Source: Druceiella hillmani (taxonomy: Eukaryota > Arthropoda > Insecta > Lepidoptera > Hepialidae). From it: a DNA stretch of 64,000 nt. The notes beneath the pieces are model-generated. The model had not been told where the DNA came from and ran no database searches. It worked only from the letters and a program-made list of their open reading frames with translations. Where the stretch lies: positions 441,501 through 505,500 of the forward strand of contig JAYKKI010000062.1 of NCBI GenBank assembly GCA_039881145.1, given 5' to 3'. The translations under genes and the position numbers were made by a program. Positions within the stretch are counted from its first letter, which is position 1. The number at the start of each line of letters is the position of its first letter. Shown in pieces: positions 52,391 to 63,300 of the stretch.

Positions 52391-53784
52391 TAAATAAATG
52401 TTGTAAATTGTATTCTTACCTAAGTGATTAATAAACGTCTCATTTTAAATTATTACTTTTTATAATTACGTTGCGGTGCGATTAACATTTTCGTGTATCC
52501 TGGCTTACTTTATACGGATATATCTTTCATAAAATAAAAAATGTTCCTGATAAACAATTAAAAAAGAGTTTAGAGACACAAAAAGGCATACATAATTATT
52601 TAAGGTTGCATAGTATTTTTATTAAACAATTTAAAAATATTAAATACATTTTCATCACGTAAACCTAGTTTATCTACTGTAGGCATAAGCATATACTAAA
52701 TATTTCAAAAATGATCAAATTTAGACAAATTTGTAATACACAGTTTGTATCATAACTTTGACTTAACAATTTAGGAAGAGAAACTTATTTTTTGAGGATT
52801 TAAAAAAAATATCCGTGTAATGTTTTAAAACAATCTTTCATAAGGTTATAACAAGTATTGTTTTAGACTTTTCATTCTTTGCTTTTTTTACGATGTATTT
52901 TTATTAATATGCTTTATCACGGTGCTAAATTTCTATTTTCTATGCCAAACGGTTTCCGAGAAAAGAGTTTTTGGAGATCATTACAGCAATATCATTAGAA
53001 TTATCATATATAATGTTTTCAAGAATATAATTTAAGAATGTTTTAAATCGGTTTATTGACACACACTACGCGGTGCAGAAAATATAAAAGAAAATTTGTA
53101 TGATTCGTTTCCTCAGCCTTAAATTTTCAATTGAATGTTTTTAATCATATTCTATCGATTTAATATGCTACATCAGTATGTATGGAACCTTAAAATATTT
53201 TATATTGTAAATAGACGATTTTAACTACAAATCGTTTTATTACACTTATTTCATGTGATTCTTGTGAGGCAGGAGGAACAAAATCTAAGAACGCCTTTCT
53301 GTCATTTTATCTTCAACGTCAATATCAATAATGCTTTGAGTTACATGTAAAACTCAATTTGTTATTACAATGAAAAAATAGAAATAATTGTTTATTTCAA
53401 TAAAATAACAACTTCCCTTATTGCATTAAATATTTTAGTAACAATTCGGTTAGTTGTATTATTAGGCTAGCGAAACTGTTGTGCTAATTAAATAAACCTC
53501 GATTTAATTGAACATTTTCAAAATATTTAAATTCTTAAATTATTTCTGAGCAAAGAAGTGGATCTTATTCTACCTTATTTAAACTTATATTGCTCGCGGT
53601 CTGTTTTTGTTGCAATCTGTGAAGAAATTTACTACGAAATACATGTGATATGCAACCTGCTCTAAACACTGCACTGCTGTACATAATCCTATTACACCCA
53701 ATTTAAATTTTTGTTTCAACATAATCAGACCATTTAGAAGAAAATACATAAAATACATTGGTCTTAGCCACAAACATTTTGAGG

Positions 53785-53786
53785 TG

Positions 53787-53837
<51 letters not shown>
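53785..53837. repeat. (AT)n microsatellite, paralogue of 10290-10364
   Basis: A TA array with GTATATACAT flanks, at the same duplicated position as the copy 1 array but shorter. Confidence 0.95.
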
Positions 53838-53992
53838 CTATAATAAACTCTTCAATCTTCTCGTATCACAAAAAAATATATATAAACCTTATCATCTGCT
53901 ACCACGGTAAATTATTGAAAAAATATAACCCAAAGGATTTTCAATAAATAATAGACTCGTGCAAATAACTAAGTATGTATTGACCCGAACAT

Positions 53993-54159
53993 ATTGTGTT
54001 CAGCGTATGTAACAACCAATCATACGAGTAGGTATCACTTCGTATCGAAGTTCGGCGGTCTCAAGGGAGGGCTGCTTCCTAATAATAATCCAATTCACTG
54101 AGCTTCAGGGAAATAGTTGGTTAGCTTTGTGGGGCCAACTCGTACTTTGTTGGCGTTTT
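53993..54159. other. Highly conserved island shared by the two duplicates (copy 2)
   Basis: A gap-free 167-bp partner of 10514-10680 with five substitutions. The CCAAT-like AACCAATCA and the segment TTCGGCGGTCTCAAGG are intact in both. Confidence 0.4.
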
Positions 54160-54603
54160 ACCCTGTGGATAAAATGAGTAAAGTTTGATAAGAATTAAAA
54201 GAATACCATATCCTAAATTTGGAAACTTAAAAGAAGCCAGGAGTAAAATTTATTCAATTTCGTTGTGAGAAAATAGAAACTTTAAATTTCAAAACATATT
54301 GATATAATACTGTAACGCAGTTGATATTTCATAATTATTTATTGAACGGAAGTTTAATAATTACATTAAGTTGCAAAGTTATGCTACTTACAACATTTTT
54401 CATTAAATGGATATTTCATTAACTTCGTTCATATTCGAAATCACGCTGTTATTTTTAACGTAATTATACAATGATCGTTTTATTAATTATAGGGACATTT
54501 CATAAATTTAGTTAGATTCGAATTCGTGTTACTCACTACATACATAACCTAGTGAAATTGTTATAGTATACCTTTATCAACTCGAATTACAGAGGCACTC
54601 TAT

Positions 54604-54615
54604 ACTAATAGTAAA
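54604..54615. repeat. Target-site duplication, left
   Basis: ACTAATAGTAAA, identical to 54883-54894 on the other side of the palindromic insertion. The first base of the right copy overlaps the last base of the perfect palindrome. Confidence 0.75.
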
Positions 54616-54714
54616 TATTGAATATATTTGGCGTTAATTTTGTAGAAATTCATTATTCGCAATTAAATGAAACTACGCGATGTAGTATTATTTCTACTAT
54701 CTTTAATTTCTTTA

Positions 54715-54755
54715 CCACGACCTAGGTTTCGTTGTATTACAACATCTTCAGGTGG
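54715..54755 (-). ncRNA. Candidate hammerhead ribozyme, minus strand
   Basis: An exact mirror of the plus-strand core in the other palindrome arm. The predicted cleavage base is the complement of 54719. Transcription from either strand would carry one core in sense orientation, although the full transcript would fold into a long hairpin that could mask both. Confidence 0.6.
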
Positions 54756-54784
54756 GATATTAGCAAAGAATCTTTGCTAATATC

Positions 54785-54825
54785 CCACCTGAAGATGTTG
54801 TAATACAACGAAACCTAGGTCGTGG
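54785..54825 (+). ncRNA. Candidate hammerhead ribozyme, plus strand
   Basis: Stem I 5' strand CCAC (54785-54788), then CUGAAGA (54789-54795), which fits the CUGANGA core. Stem II is GUUGU/ACAAC with a three-base loop (54797-54809). GAAA follows (54810-54813). The minimal stem III is ACC-UA-GGU (54813-54820), the predicted cleavage base is C at 54821, and the stem I 3' strand is GUGG (54822-54825), which pairs fully with CCAC. One extra U (54796) lies between the core and stem II, which departs from the simplest consensus and is the main weakness. Self-cleavage is inferred, not shown. Confidence 0.6.
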
Positions 54826-54882
54826 TAAAGAAATTAAAGATAGTAGAAATAATACTACATCGCGTAGTTTCATTTAATTGCG

Positions 54883-54894
54883 ACTAATAGTAAA
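54883..54894. repeat. Target-site duplication, right
   Basis: ACTAATAGTAAA, the second copy of the 12-bp duplication. The sequence beyond it continues as in copy 1 after 11126. Confidence 0.75.
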
Positions 54895-55010
54895 ATTTTA
54901 TCACAAAGTGAATGTATTCAAATATTCAATATGATTCCTTTTGTTTAAAACTGGCTTTTGCCCTTGACTTCGCAAGTGTAGAATATTTTTAGTATGTTAA
55001 AATATTGTTA

Positions 55011-55110
55011 AAAATCAGCCCAGTGCGAGTCCAGGTAAGCCAGTGAGCCAATACTGATAAGAACTTCCTAGTGTCCCGAGTACTTAATAATACCTAATAT
55101 AATTAATTAG
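55011..55110. other. Second conserved island (copy 2)
   Basis: A gap-free partner of 11241-11340 with four substitutions. Here the donor-like motif reads CCAG/GTAAGC, a better 5' splice-site match than in copy 1. Confidence 0.3.
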
Positions 55111-56731
55111 GGGAAGGGGAAAGAGAGTATACGTGTTTAAACGAATATCTCAAAAGTTTATATACAGTACAATTTCTTGCAGTTTTTTCTTTTAACATTT
55201 GCCAGAATTTTTAAAAACTCTGCTTTTTTTATAATGTCAGGTTAAGTTGTTTAGAAAATAAGGGTAGGGAGGTCTCATATTTTTTCCAAATATTTCAGTA
55301 TACCTTGAAAAATATGCCAGTCGTAATTACGAAAAAATTTAAGATTATTATAGCCATTTCCTATCAAGAAATTTACAGAATCATGAAGAAACTCTAGGTT
55401 ATTCTTCACACGGGAACTAGGAGAAACCTTTGTGGACGTATGTTGCTTAAACAGAGACGTGATAAAAATTCCATACCTCAAACACAATACTTTAGGCTAT
55501 ATGCTAACATATTCCGTCAACCTACTTTTTAGTATATTTAGATGACTAAACCATTAATGAAATATTAAATTTATTTTACAAATATCACAAAGTTTCATAC
55601 ATTCGATTCCTAAGTTATCTGACTACTACAGAAATACTAAAAATTTATCTTTAAACTTTCTTTTGATCTTTGAACCTTATTTAGTTTCAATGATTAAATC
55701 TGTGAAAATGCAAAATTACCTACTTTGTTCAAAACGAAAACATCAAAAGGAATTTAAGAGAAAAATTCAATTAAAATTCGATTCATTAGCAAATCGGATA
55801 TGAAAATTGAAAATATGCATACTTGATATATGAAAATATAACGAAAATAATTTTTTTTTAATTCACAATAATGAATTCCAGAAATTATTAACTAGACATT
55901 AACCTACTTTGAAAGCAATAAAAATCTATTTGGCAGAAACAATTTTCCTGAACATTCTTAAAGAATCGTCCATCATCCATCAAGATAATATTAATGCTTT
56001 AACCTTGACCTTATCATCCTTACAAAGTATATACTTGAATGAATTCGGAGCATGTCCCGAGTATTATTTTTAATTGTCATTATCAACAAAACTATCATTA
56101 GTAGGTTTCTAAATGTTGACGTTGGGTTCGGTGCTGCATATTTCATTCAAATGAAACAATTTCCTGAGGAAGATATGTAGGCTATTTTCGTAACCACTGT
56201 AAAAAAGGAAATAAATAATTTTTCCGTTTTTAGCCTAAGACTAGAAGTTTATCATTTGCAATAAAAGGAAAAATATTTTAATAATTTTATTGTCGCTTAC
56301 TTCCCACAAGTATGCGTTTTTTTGCATGTTTTAATGTACACTTGTATTTAACAAATTTTATATTAAATTTAAAAATTAAAGAACTGGCAAATACTGAACC
56401 TCGTATAATTGAAATCCGCGGGTTTACGATTTTAATATATAATAAGTGTATTCACATTAAAGTCTTCAACTACTTTAATGGAAAACTCCGCGCATGTTGT
56501 GAAGAAAAATATATGTAAAATTGCAGCTCTTTGAAAATAAGTCAGATCGTATTTAATTTTCTTGATGATAAATAATTAAAAAATCGCAACGTTTTTAACG
56601 TCTGTATCGTAGACCATTTTTGATTTATTGAATTACGTTGACACTAAACACAATATTCTCGAGCGAGCTGCCCGATTCACGTCATTAATGAAGCGCGCTT
56701 TTTCATTTAGTTAAACTTACCACCGAACACT

Positions 56732-57003
56732 GATATTACGCAGAATTTATTGGCCTACAAAATTAATAAGGACATACAGTGGATCGTATTCCAACATAGT
56801 TTAGATGTTTATATGCAACTTGGTCTTGCGATAAATGTTATTGGTGTTGAAGGTTTTTATTTCTTATGTCTATATTTTATCGGAGAAAATTTCCTCTGCA
56901 AGTTTATTGTGTTGAAAAGGGAAATGTTTACGCTGCGATGGAATAGAGTATCAATAGTAGTTGTACTTCAATTATACTTACTTTTTTTTTCTTGTATTCA
57001 ATG
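56732..57003 (+). pseudogene. Unrecognised ORF remnant shared by both copies (copy 2)
   Basis: A frame from 56750 includes MAYKINKDIQWIVFQ, HSLDVYMQLGLAINVIGVEG and IGENFLCKFIVLKREM. It is the paralogue of 13093-13402 and here stays open further, merging what are two frames in copy 1. It sits directly before the BEL remnant. The family is unknown, and shared ancestry, not selection, may explain its preservation. Confidence 0.3.
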
Positions 57004-57119
57004 AACTTATTGAAACAAAAAAATATTCATAATGTAAATGTGGAGGATAATTAAATATGACCTATTAAAGTTGAACAATATTATTGACATTTCATCAGTT
57101 TTATCTCAAAAGTGTTTAT

Positions 57120-58085
57120 ATAAAAACTTTTACATAATAATCGTACAGCGAGTGTTGGACCTAGTGAAATGATTCTTTCAGCAATAAAAAAATTATAAGT
57201 CAGCTTGTATTACCGCCCTTTCTAACACATGCAATTATAACGTAATTTTGGGGACTGTAGTTGTTTCATCTTAGATGAATACAGAATGAATCAACCTTGC
57301 CGTGTGCTGATCGATTCCGGCGTTCAATCGAATTTTATTTCACTTACCCCTTTACGTCGCCTGGGATTATTAACCCGCAAATGTTCATTTAATATTTTTG
57401 GTTTAGCTGGTGTACAAGTTAAAATTATGGTCATGTTTTTTGCACAATAAATTCTAGACTAGACCAAAACTACGCATTTAATATAAACGCCGTCGTCTTA
57501 AACAAATCAGCTTCGGATTTACTGAATATAAATATTCCACAATCCGTGATTGTAAAATATAAAAACTTAGATTTAGCTGACCCTGGGTTTCAAAGACGGG
57601 CGCCAATCGAAATATTCTTAGCTAGGAATATTTTTCTTTACATATATGATGGCCAAAAATAAGTTATAAACGATAACTTGCCGATTGCTCTAAATAGTGT
57701 TTCTTGTTACGTAATTACTGGTAGATTAGAGGGCACAAATGACAATAAAAAACGTAAGGCATACGTCAATATCGAGTTGTGTGTCGTACACAATTGATAA
57801 TGATTGCATCAATAATTATTTGTGTAAATTTTTGGAGGTTGAGAGTTCACGGTGTGACATTCATTCTAACCCTCCAGATGCCACTGCTGAAAACATACAC
57901 GTATCGAAGCTTTATCGCGATTACGGTCGGTATCCTTCACTGCTCAATCCTGCACTTTCACAACTAGGTGAATCATACTACAGTTTGCTTAAACGCCTTT
58001 TTGCAACTGGAACATAGAATAGTGTGCGCCCTCGAATTGTACAATTCTTACATTGAGTTTATGCGGAAGTACGAGCACCTCGGGA
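57120..58085 (+). pseudogene. pol: BEL/Pao remnant 2: gag end, protease and linker
   Basis: Matches 14630-15600. The protease active site IDSG is at 57310-57321, followed by VQSNFIS, which is closer to the family consensus than copy 1. Then come NIFGLAG, LPIALNSVSCYVITGRLEG (57676-57735) and the frame to 58017 with SCVSYTIDNDCINN, YLCKFLEVESS and LGESYYSLLKRLFATG. The next frame gives QLEHRIVCALELYNSYIEFMRKYEHLGT. Immediately after this, the sequence jumps straight into integrase, so the entire RT, RNase H and zinc region has been deleted. Stops and frameshifts make it non-functional. Confidence 0.75.
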
Positions 58086-59012
58086 CTTATCTAGCGCTCG
58101 TGGGCGAAAAGCCGTTTAATCACGTAAGCTGTGATATCGGAGGTCCGTTTTATACAAAAGAAATTTTGGGTAAAATGCTAAAATACATAAAGCATATTTA
58201 AGTTTTTTTATTTGTTCTTGTGCTGAGTATTTATTCGTTCTTGTACGAGTATTCTTCGTTCTTGTACGAGTACTCTGCGAGTATTTCTTAGCAACACTTG
58301 ATAGGTTTGTGTCGCATCGCTTATTGTGCTTTTGCATTTATCATATCCATACGACTTTGTCGTTGCCGTAAACACTGTTTAAGGTTTCACAAGTTTTGCG
58401 TTCGTTCAGTGATGTTATTGCTAAAGGTTGCACTCGCCGTAATATTGAGTGAAAATTTAACCCTCCTAGTGCACAATGGATGGCCTGTGGAAACCTGACA
58501 TTAAATTATCAAGTACCGTTTACAAGGTAGTGTAGGCGACAAGTCACTCAGGTTTGAGGAGCTTTCAACTGTATCTTTTAAAATAAAATCAATCCTAAAT
58601 TTACGACCTCTTTTCTACATTTCTGGTAATCCCGACGAATGTGAGGTACTTGCAGCCGGGCATTTCCTTACCGGCCAATCATTATCAAGCATACCGGAGT
58701 ACAAACTCCTAGACATAAAATAAAGTAGATTGGCAATATTTTGAGCGTGCTTCCCAAAGGTTTTGGAAGGCAGGGGCAAATAATTTTTTACACAACCTTC
58801 AACAGAGAGTGAAATGACACAAATCTGGTAGTGATATAAGGATTGGTGACTCGTAGTAATTAAATGGGACCTAGGAAAACCGCTAGTTTGGCCTAGTGCA
58901 CCAATTACATACGGGTCAAGACAACCACGTTTGTATCATTACATTAATAACAGCAAAGGGTTACTTAAAACGACCAGTTAACAAACTATGTTCTCCACCT
59001 AAGTCGACATAA
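58086..59012 (+). pseudogene. pol: BEL/Pao remnant 2: integrase core to end of pol
   Basis: The frame at 58110-58190 reads FNHVSCDIGGPFYTKE, the start of the integrase core that carries the first catalytic Asp in this family. After an intruding tandem repeat, blocks at about 58430-58500 read RRNIE then KFNPPSAQWM with a stop where Trp is expected. Those at 58560-58620 give FEELSTV and IKSILNLRPL. From 58647 the sequence reads VLAAGHFLTGQSLSSIPEY, then WQYFERASQRFWKAGANNF with LHNLQQR. The last block reads KGYLKRPVNKLCSPP and stops at 59010-59012. These match the conserved integrase C-terminus of BEL/Pao in order. The integrase would have inserted the cDNA into host DNA, but this copy is dead. 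Confidence 0.8.
58203..58285. repeat. Tandem repeat inside the integrase remnant
   Basis: About three units with core GTTCTTGTACGAGTATTCTT (period about 21-24 bp, the first unit diverged). They interrupt the integrase core sequence, so they arose or inserted after the element did. Confidence 0.75.
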
Positions 59013-59329
59013 GATTTTGTTTTTTTTTGTGTGTGTTTTCAGGTCATGTCTTTGATACATTAATTTTTTACTTACTTTCTTTAAAAGTTAATTCCGTTTT
59101 AGTAGTTTAACTTGATAATTGCATATTTCGTAGCATATAGTTCCTTTTGTAAACAAAATTGCTTATGTCATTTGGAATTTTCTTAAGGGTACACTTACAG
59201 TTAAATACTCTCGTTACTAGATTATGTTTATCTACCTTTTAGTTTTGAGGCTAATATATGTGCATAATTTTTTTATTAAAATCATCGTGATGATTTTGAT
59301 GGGGTGTATGTGCGATCTGCTAGGCTAGC

Positions 59330-59690
59330 TGTGGGTAGAAGCTTTTAATTTTTGGCTTGTCGCGCTTGCGAGCAGCAGGTCATTCGGCCTCCAACCTCCG
59401 AAGATTCGAGTTGTACTCATTAACAAATACAGCAACGTACCCAAATTATTATTGTCTAATTAGTTGTCCATGACAACCTTCTAGAACTCATCTAAACTCA
59501 TCATTGTGCCAGTGCATTTGCCATTCGAAAGAGAAGCCGAACAGCCGCCAGCATGCGAACAGGTCGGTGATTTATATTAGCCTTTAGGTAGGTATATCAG
59601 ATCGCTTATTGTGTGTTTACTTGAGTTATCGAAATCGTATTAGGTATAAGTAAGTCGAATAAATATTGAGGCTATTTACCACCCCTACAT
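59330..59690 (+). repeat. Probable 3' LTR of the BEL/Pao element
   Basis: It starts TGTGGGTAGAAGC after the end of pol and a spacer of about 320 bp, and matches the stretch before gag in copy 1 for its first 128 bp. It may end at ACCACCCCTACA near 59690, preceded by AATAAA in GTCGAATAAATATTG. TG...CA ends are typical, but the right boundary is a guess because the copy 1 LTR is truncated. Confidence 0.5.
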
Positions 59691-59945
59691 TTCTCTTATA
59701 ATCATCGGAATTAATTAAATAGATTTACTAAACATATTGATATCTCCCATTTTATTTATCAACAATAACTCAAAGCATTGGTTTAATATATCGGCACCTC
59801 CATTTTTAAATAACAGAATTCATTAAAATTATAGGGATAGTCGGAGACACTCAAATTGATACCTTGTTTTTTAGTTATGAAGTTTATTTATATTGATTGG
59901 TTAAATGCCTCTCCTTTTTTTAGTTAATAGTGGTACTATTTCTAC
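59690..59945. repeat. Degenerate minisatellite, right of the BEL element
   Basis: About four units of the same 50-60 bp repeat seen at 13560-13930, for example ATTGGTTTAATATATCGGCACCTCC and ATTGGTTAAATGCCTCTCC. Finding it to the right of one BEL remnant and to the left of the other points to one ancestral array split by the element. Confidence 0.55.
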
Positions 59946-60165
59946 TTTGCCCTAATTTCCTACTAATTCTTTCCCACGACCTAGGTTTCATTGTATGACA
60001 ACATCTTCATGTGAGAAATCAGCGAAGATTGTGTGCATATTTGAGTATCTGCTAATTTCCCGCCTGAAGATGTCATAAAACGAAATCTAGGTCGTAGTTA
60101 AGAATTTAAATAAAGCAGAAATAATACTACATAACGTAGTTTCATTTAATTGTTAATAATTAATT
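59945..60165. mobile_element. Diverged fold-back copy of the hammerhead-like family
   Basis: The left arm (minus-strand core, 59973-60015) and right arm (plus-strand core, 60056-60100) are imperfect reverse complements around a spacer of about 30 bp. The plus core keeps CTGAAGA (60064-60070), GAAAT and CTAGGTC (C at 60093), but stem II and stem I no longer pair well. The minus core keeps GAAACCTAGGTCGTGG but has ATGAAGA in place of CTGAAGA. The outer part, AGAAATAATACTACATAACGTAG, matches the family. It is an older member than the one at 54616. Confidence 0.6.
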
Positions 60166-60246
60166 TCTACAAAACTAACTTGTTAGTGGTGTTAATAAAA
60201 TTTGTTAACTAAATTCATTGATATTTTATTTTGTTGTAACCGAGAT

Positions 60247-60276
60247 GTATATATATATATATATATACATACATAC

Positions 60277-60313
<37 letters not shown>

Positions 60314-60316
60314 TAT

Positions 60317-60359
<43 letters not shown>
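60247..60359. repeat. (AT)n microsatellite
   Basis: A TA array with CATACATACAT, GTA and ACACA interruptions, adjacent to the diverged fold-back. ORFs on both strands reading Tyr-Ile repeats are artefacts. Confidence 0.95.
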
Positions 60360-60362
<3 letters not shown>

Positions 60363-63300
60363 GCTGGAGAGTAAGCTTAAGTCAAAATCGTCTAACCAAT
60401 GACAATATGAACAAGTCTCGTAGAAGTTTTTGGCCATTATTTAAGCACGAATCTCCATAATATATTTCGCAGTTACTCCAAATGCTCGGCTACAATGGCT
60501 CCACGGTATACTTAGTACCAAACAATGGCTCCTGATATTTAATCGCGCTCCATTTCCCGAGAAATTTATTATACCCGTTCTCATTTCCCGTTTTAAATAT
60601 TAGCAGTTGACACAATTTCAGTTCACTTCTCAAGATAAATAGAGGCTTTCATTAGGGTTATACTCAGCTGGGCTAGTTTCACAAACCGCACCCCATTATT
60701 GTTTTTGAAGGATCTGGGTGGCTATGTTGACATTTAACTAATGCGTAAATGTATGTAAATAAGTACAATAAAAATAGAAAAAAGAAGATAACTGTTGCTA
60801 TATAGTTAAAAATTATTCAAATTATTATATTTATTTTACATCAAAACCAATTGGTTTCGATTAACATCGAGTATGTACCAAGTGAAACCAATTTTCGTAA
60901 CGGTTTTATCAAAATTATCGTAAAATTAAGATATTTTTCACAATAAAATTTAACAATGCTTTGCGCAAATTGACGTATCCCAATTTATTACAAATTAAAT
61001 ACGTACACATAGATTAGTCAAATAAGGGATATTTTAATTGCGACCTGGTTTCATATGTCCTCTTAGTATTTTAAAAAAATACGTATTTGTGTTTGTTTTA
61101 CGCGACTACGCCAAGGATATTTTGTTTACTAAGCTACGTGTGGATATATGAATGCGATTGTGCCATTGATGAATGATCCAATTTGGACAAATATACTATC
61201 TTTAAAATTGTAACCTTTCGATCGTTGTTACGTAGGAGAGTTACGATCCATGTAATATGGTGGCTGAAAATAAGTTTTTATTTTTCATTAATGTGAAAAA
61301 TCATAATCCGAAGGGACCATCTATTATCAATATATTTATATTAACTTTGTGACAAAATTTCAAAAATATAAAATATAACCCATGAGAAAATTTGTTATTT
61401 AAAAAAGAAATATTTAAGAATTGGCTAAGCTATATTAAGTATGATATATTAAGTATGTATAACTTGGTTTTGGGTCCGTACAAATTAAAAGTTTCGTTTT
61501 TGTTTGTAAATTATGTTTAATACTTCGTAATAAATTAGTTATTGGAGAGTAAAATAATTTATTCCAAAAATGCACAAATAAAAGATTTTTCAAGTATAAA
61601 TCCTTGTATGAATTGTTGAACGAAACAAAACATTTAAATTAGGATAAATTTAATAATACATTTAAATAATGATATGTATAAAATACATGAAAAAAATTAG
61701 GATTAGGGCAGGTGAAAATATTGTATTGAATTATATTGCTTATTTTTTGTTAAGGAGTATGACTTGTTCAAATGATTATTTTCATTATTTGGCTTTAACT
61801 TATATTATCTTAACAGGGATCCGCTTCAATGCATGATTATCAAAATTACGATAATATGTACGGCTGTCTTCGCATTTTTTTAAATTTTTCTTTGTTAAGA
61901 AATTCTCACATTTCGCAAAAAATTATGGTAATTCCTTAATGTGTAATTAAATAACTTAAATAGGTTTTATTTTTTATAAATAACATTATTATTTCTTACG
62001 GTATATTAACCGGCTGTTAATGACTAAATATTTATGTAGAAAGTCTGCAGAATTAAATTACGATTCAGAAAACGTCTTTTTACCCGTTTACGCATGTATT
62101 TTAGATTCCATTATTATATTATTTTACTACACGGTTTTTACATTACATTATTTATTATTTAGTTGATATTTACCAGCTTTGTTTTTTTAATAACACTACA
62201 ATATATATTTGTTTTTGTGCGCTTAATATTTAAGCAAAAGTTCGACAGTAAATGACGTTTGCAAATATTAAAGATTTTAATCCGAAAAATGCATTCTATG
62301 ATTATTCTGTCGAAGGTTAACTAAATCACTGACAAGTCATGCCAAAAAAGAGTACAATAAACCCAGGTTTGAGATAGGAAGATTGTAATATTAATTATCT
62401 TTGGAAAATTTGTTTTTAACAGTTCTTATGCGTTGTGAACATTTTAATAAGAAACTGTTCTTTGAAATCAAAACTACGTCTTAATTTTCTTTACTAAATT
62501 TTGTTTAAATTATTCATTGAGTGAGATAATTACTTTTTGCAAACAATCCAGTGCGGTATAGAATTTATGTTACTTTATAAAAAATTCCGTATGATTAATT
62601 TAAATGATATTATTTACGAGAAATATTTTTTTATTAGCAGTAAGTGATACAAAGGTATTGATTATTTGAAAACTACTGCAGATGCTCTATTTCAAGTACA
62701 TTAATAGTGCAGTTTGATATAATTTACCACTTTGCTTTATGTAAATTAAGCACTATAATTAATTCATTTGGAATTACATATTGCGCGATGATACGTAAAA
62801 TCATAACAATGACACAAAGATTGTAATCATATCTTATCATCTCTATTCAAATTAGCAAATAGTAATATGCAAGTGATACAACACAATTGATATTTTTATA
62901 TTGACTATCGGTAGATATAAGCACGAATTTTGCGGTATAGGATTGTTTTTATTTATATGTTTCTTAGAACGCAGCGCAGGATACGTGCGTGCATTAAAAT
63001 TGAAATAGTGTTGAAGTACAATGTAAGCAATAGGTAATAAAACTCATAAAAATTTAAGTTGATAATAAAAATAACTAAACATCAATATCGAACTATCAAT
63101 CGATTCTATATTTCATATTCTTAGAGCAATCAATGAAGCAAGAACAAATATTAAGGCTGGGCGTCTTTCACCATATTGTTTTGATCAATGTAAATTCGCG
63201 TTCTAAAAAGACTAACTAAACTATGAATTAGTCTTCTCAGGTAATAATTAGGGACATAAGTGAGGTATTTTAATAACTTATATAATTTTTAATAACTTGA

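Larger units (their letters stand above)
54616..54882. mobile_element. Fold-back insertion, 267 bp, with two opposed hammerhead-like cores
   Basis: The insert starts with 41 bp also found at 26228 (TATTGAATATATTTGGCG...). A palindrome of two perfect 113-bp arms follows (54657-54769 and 54771-54883) around the single base 54770. I compared the arms base by base and found no mismatch. Each arm ends outside with AAACTACGCGATGTAGT and inside with GCTAATATCCCAC. The arms hold the hammerhead-like cores listed separately. Hammerhead ribozymes are known from Penelope-like elements, and such elements often leave truncated, inverted copies, so this is most likely a non-autonomous or truncated Penelope-like insertion. 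No reverse-transcriptase sequence is present. Confidence 0.65.
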
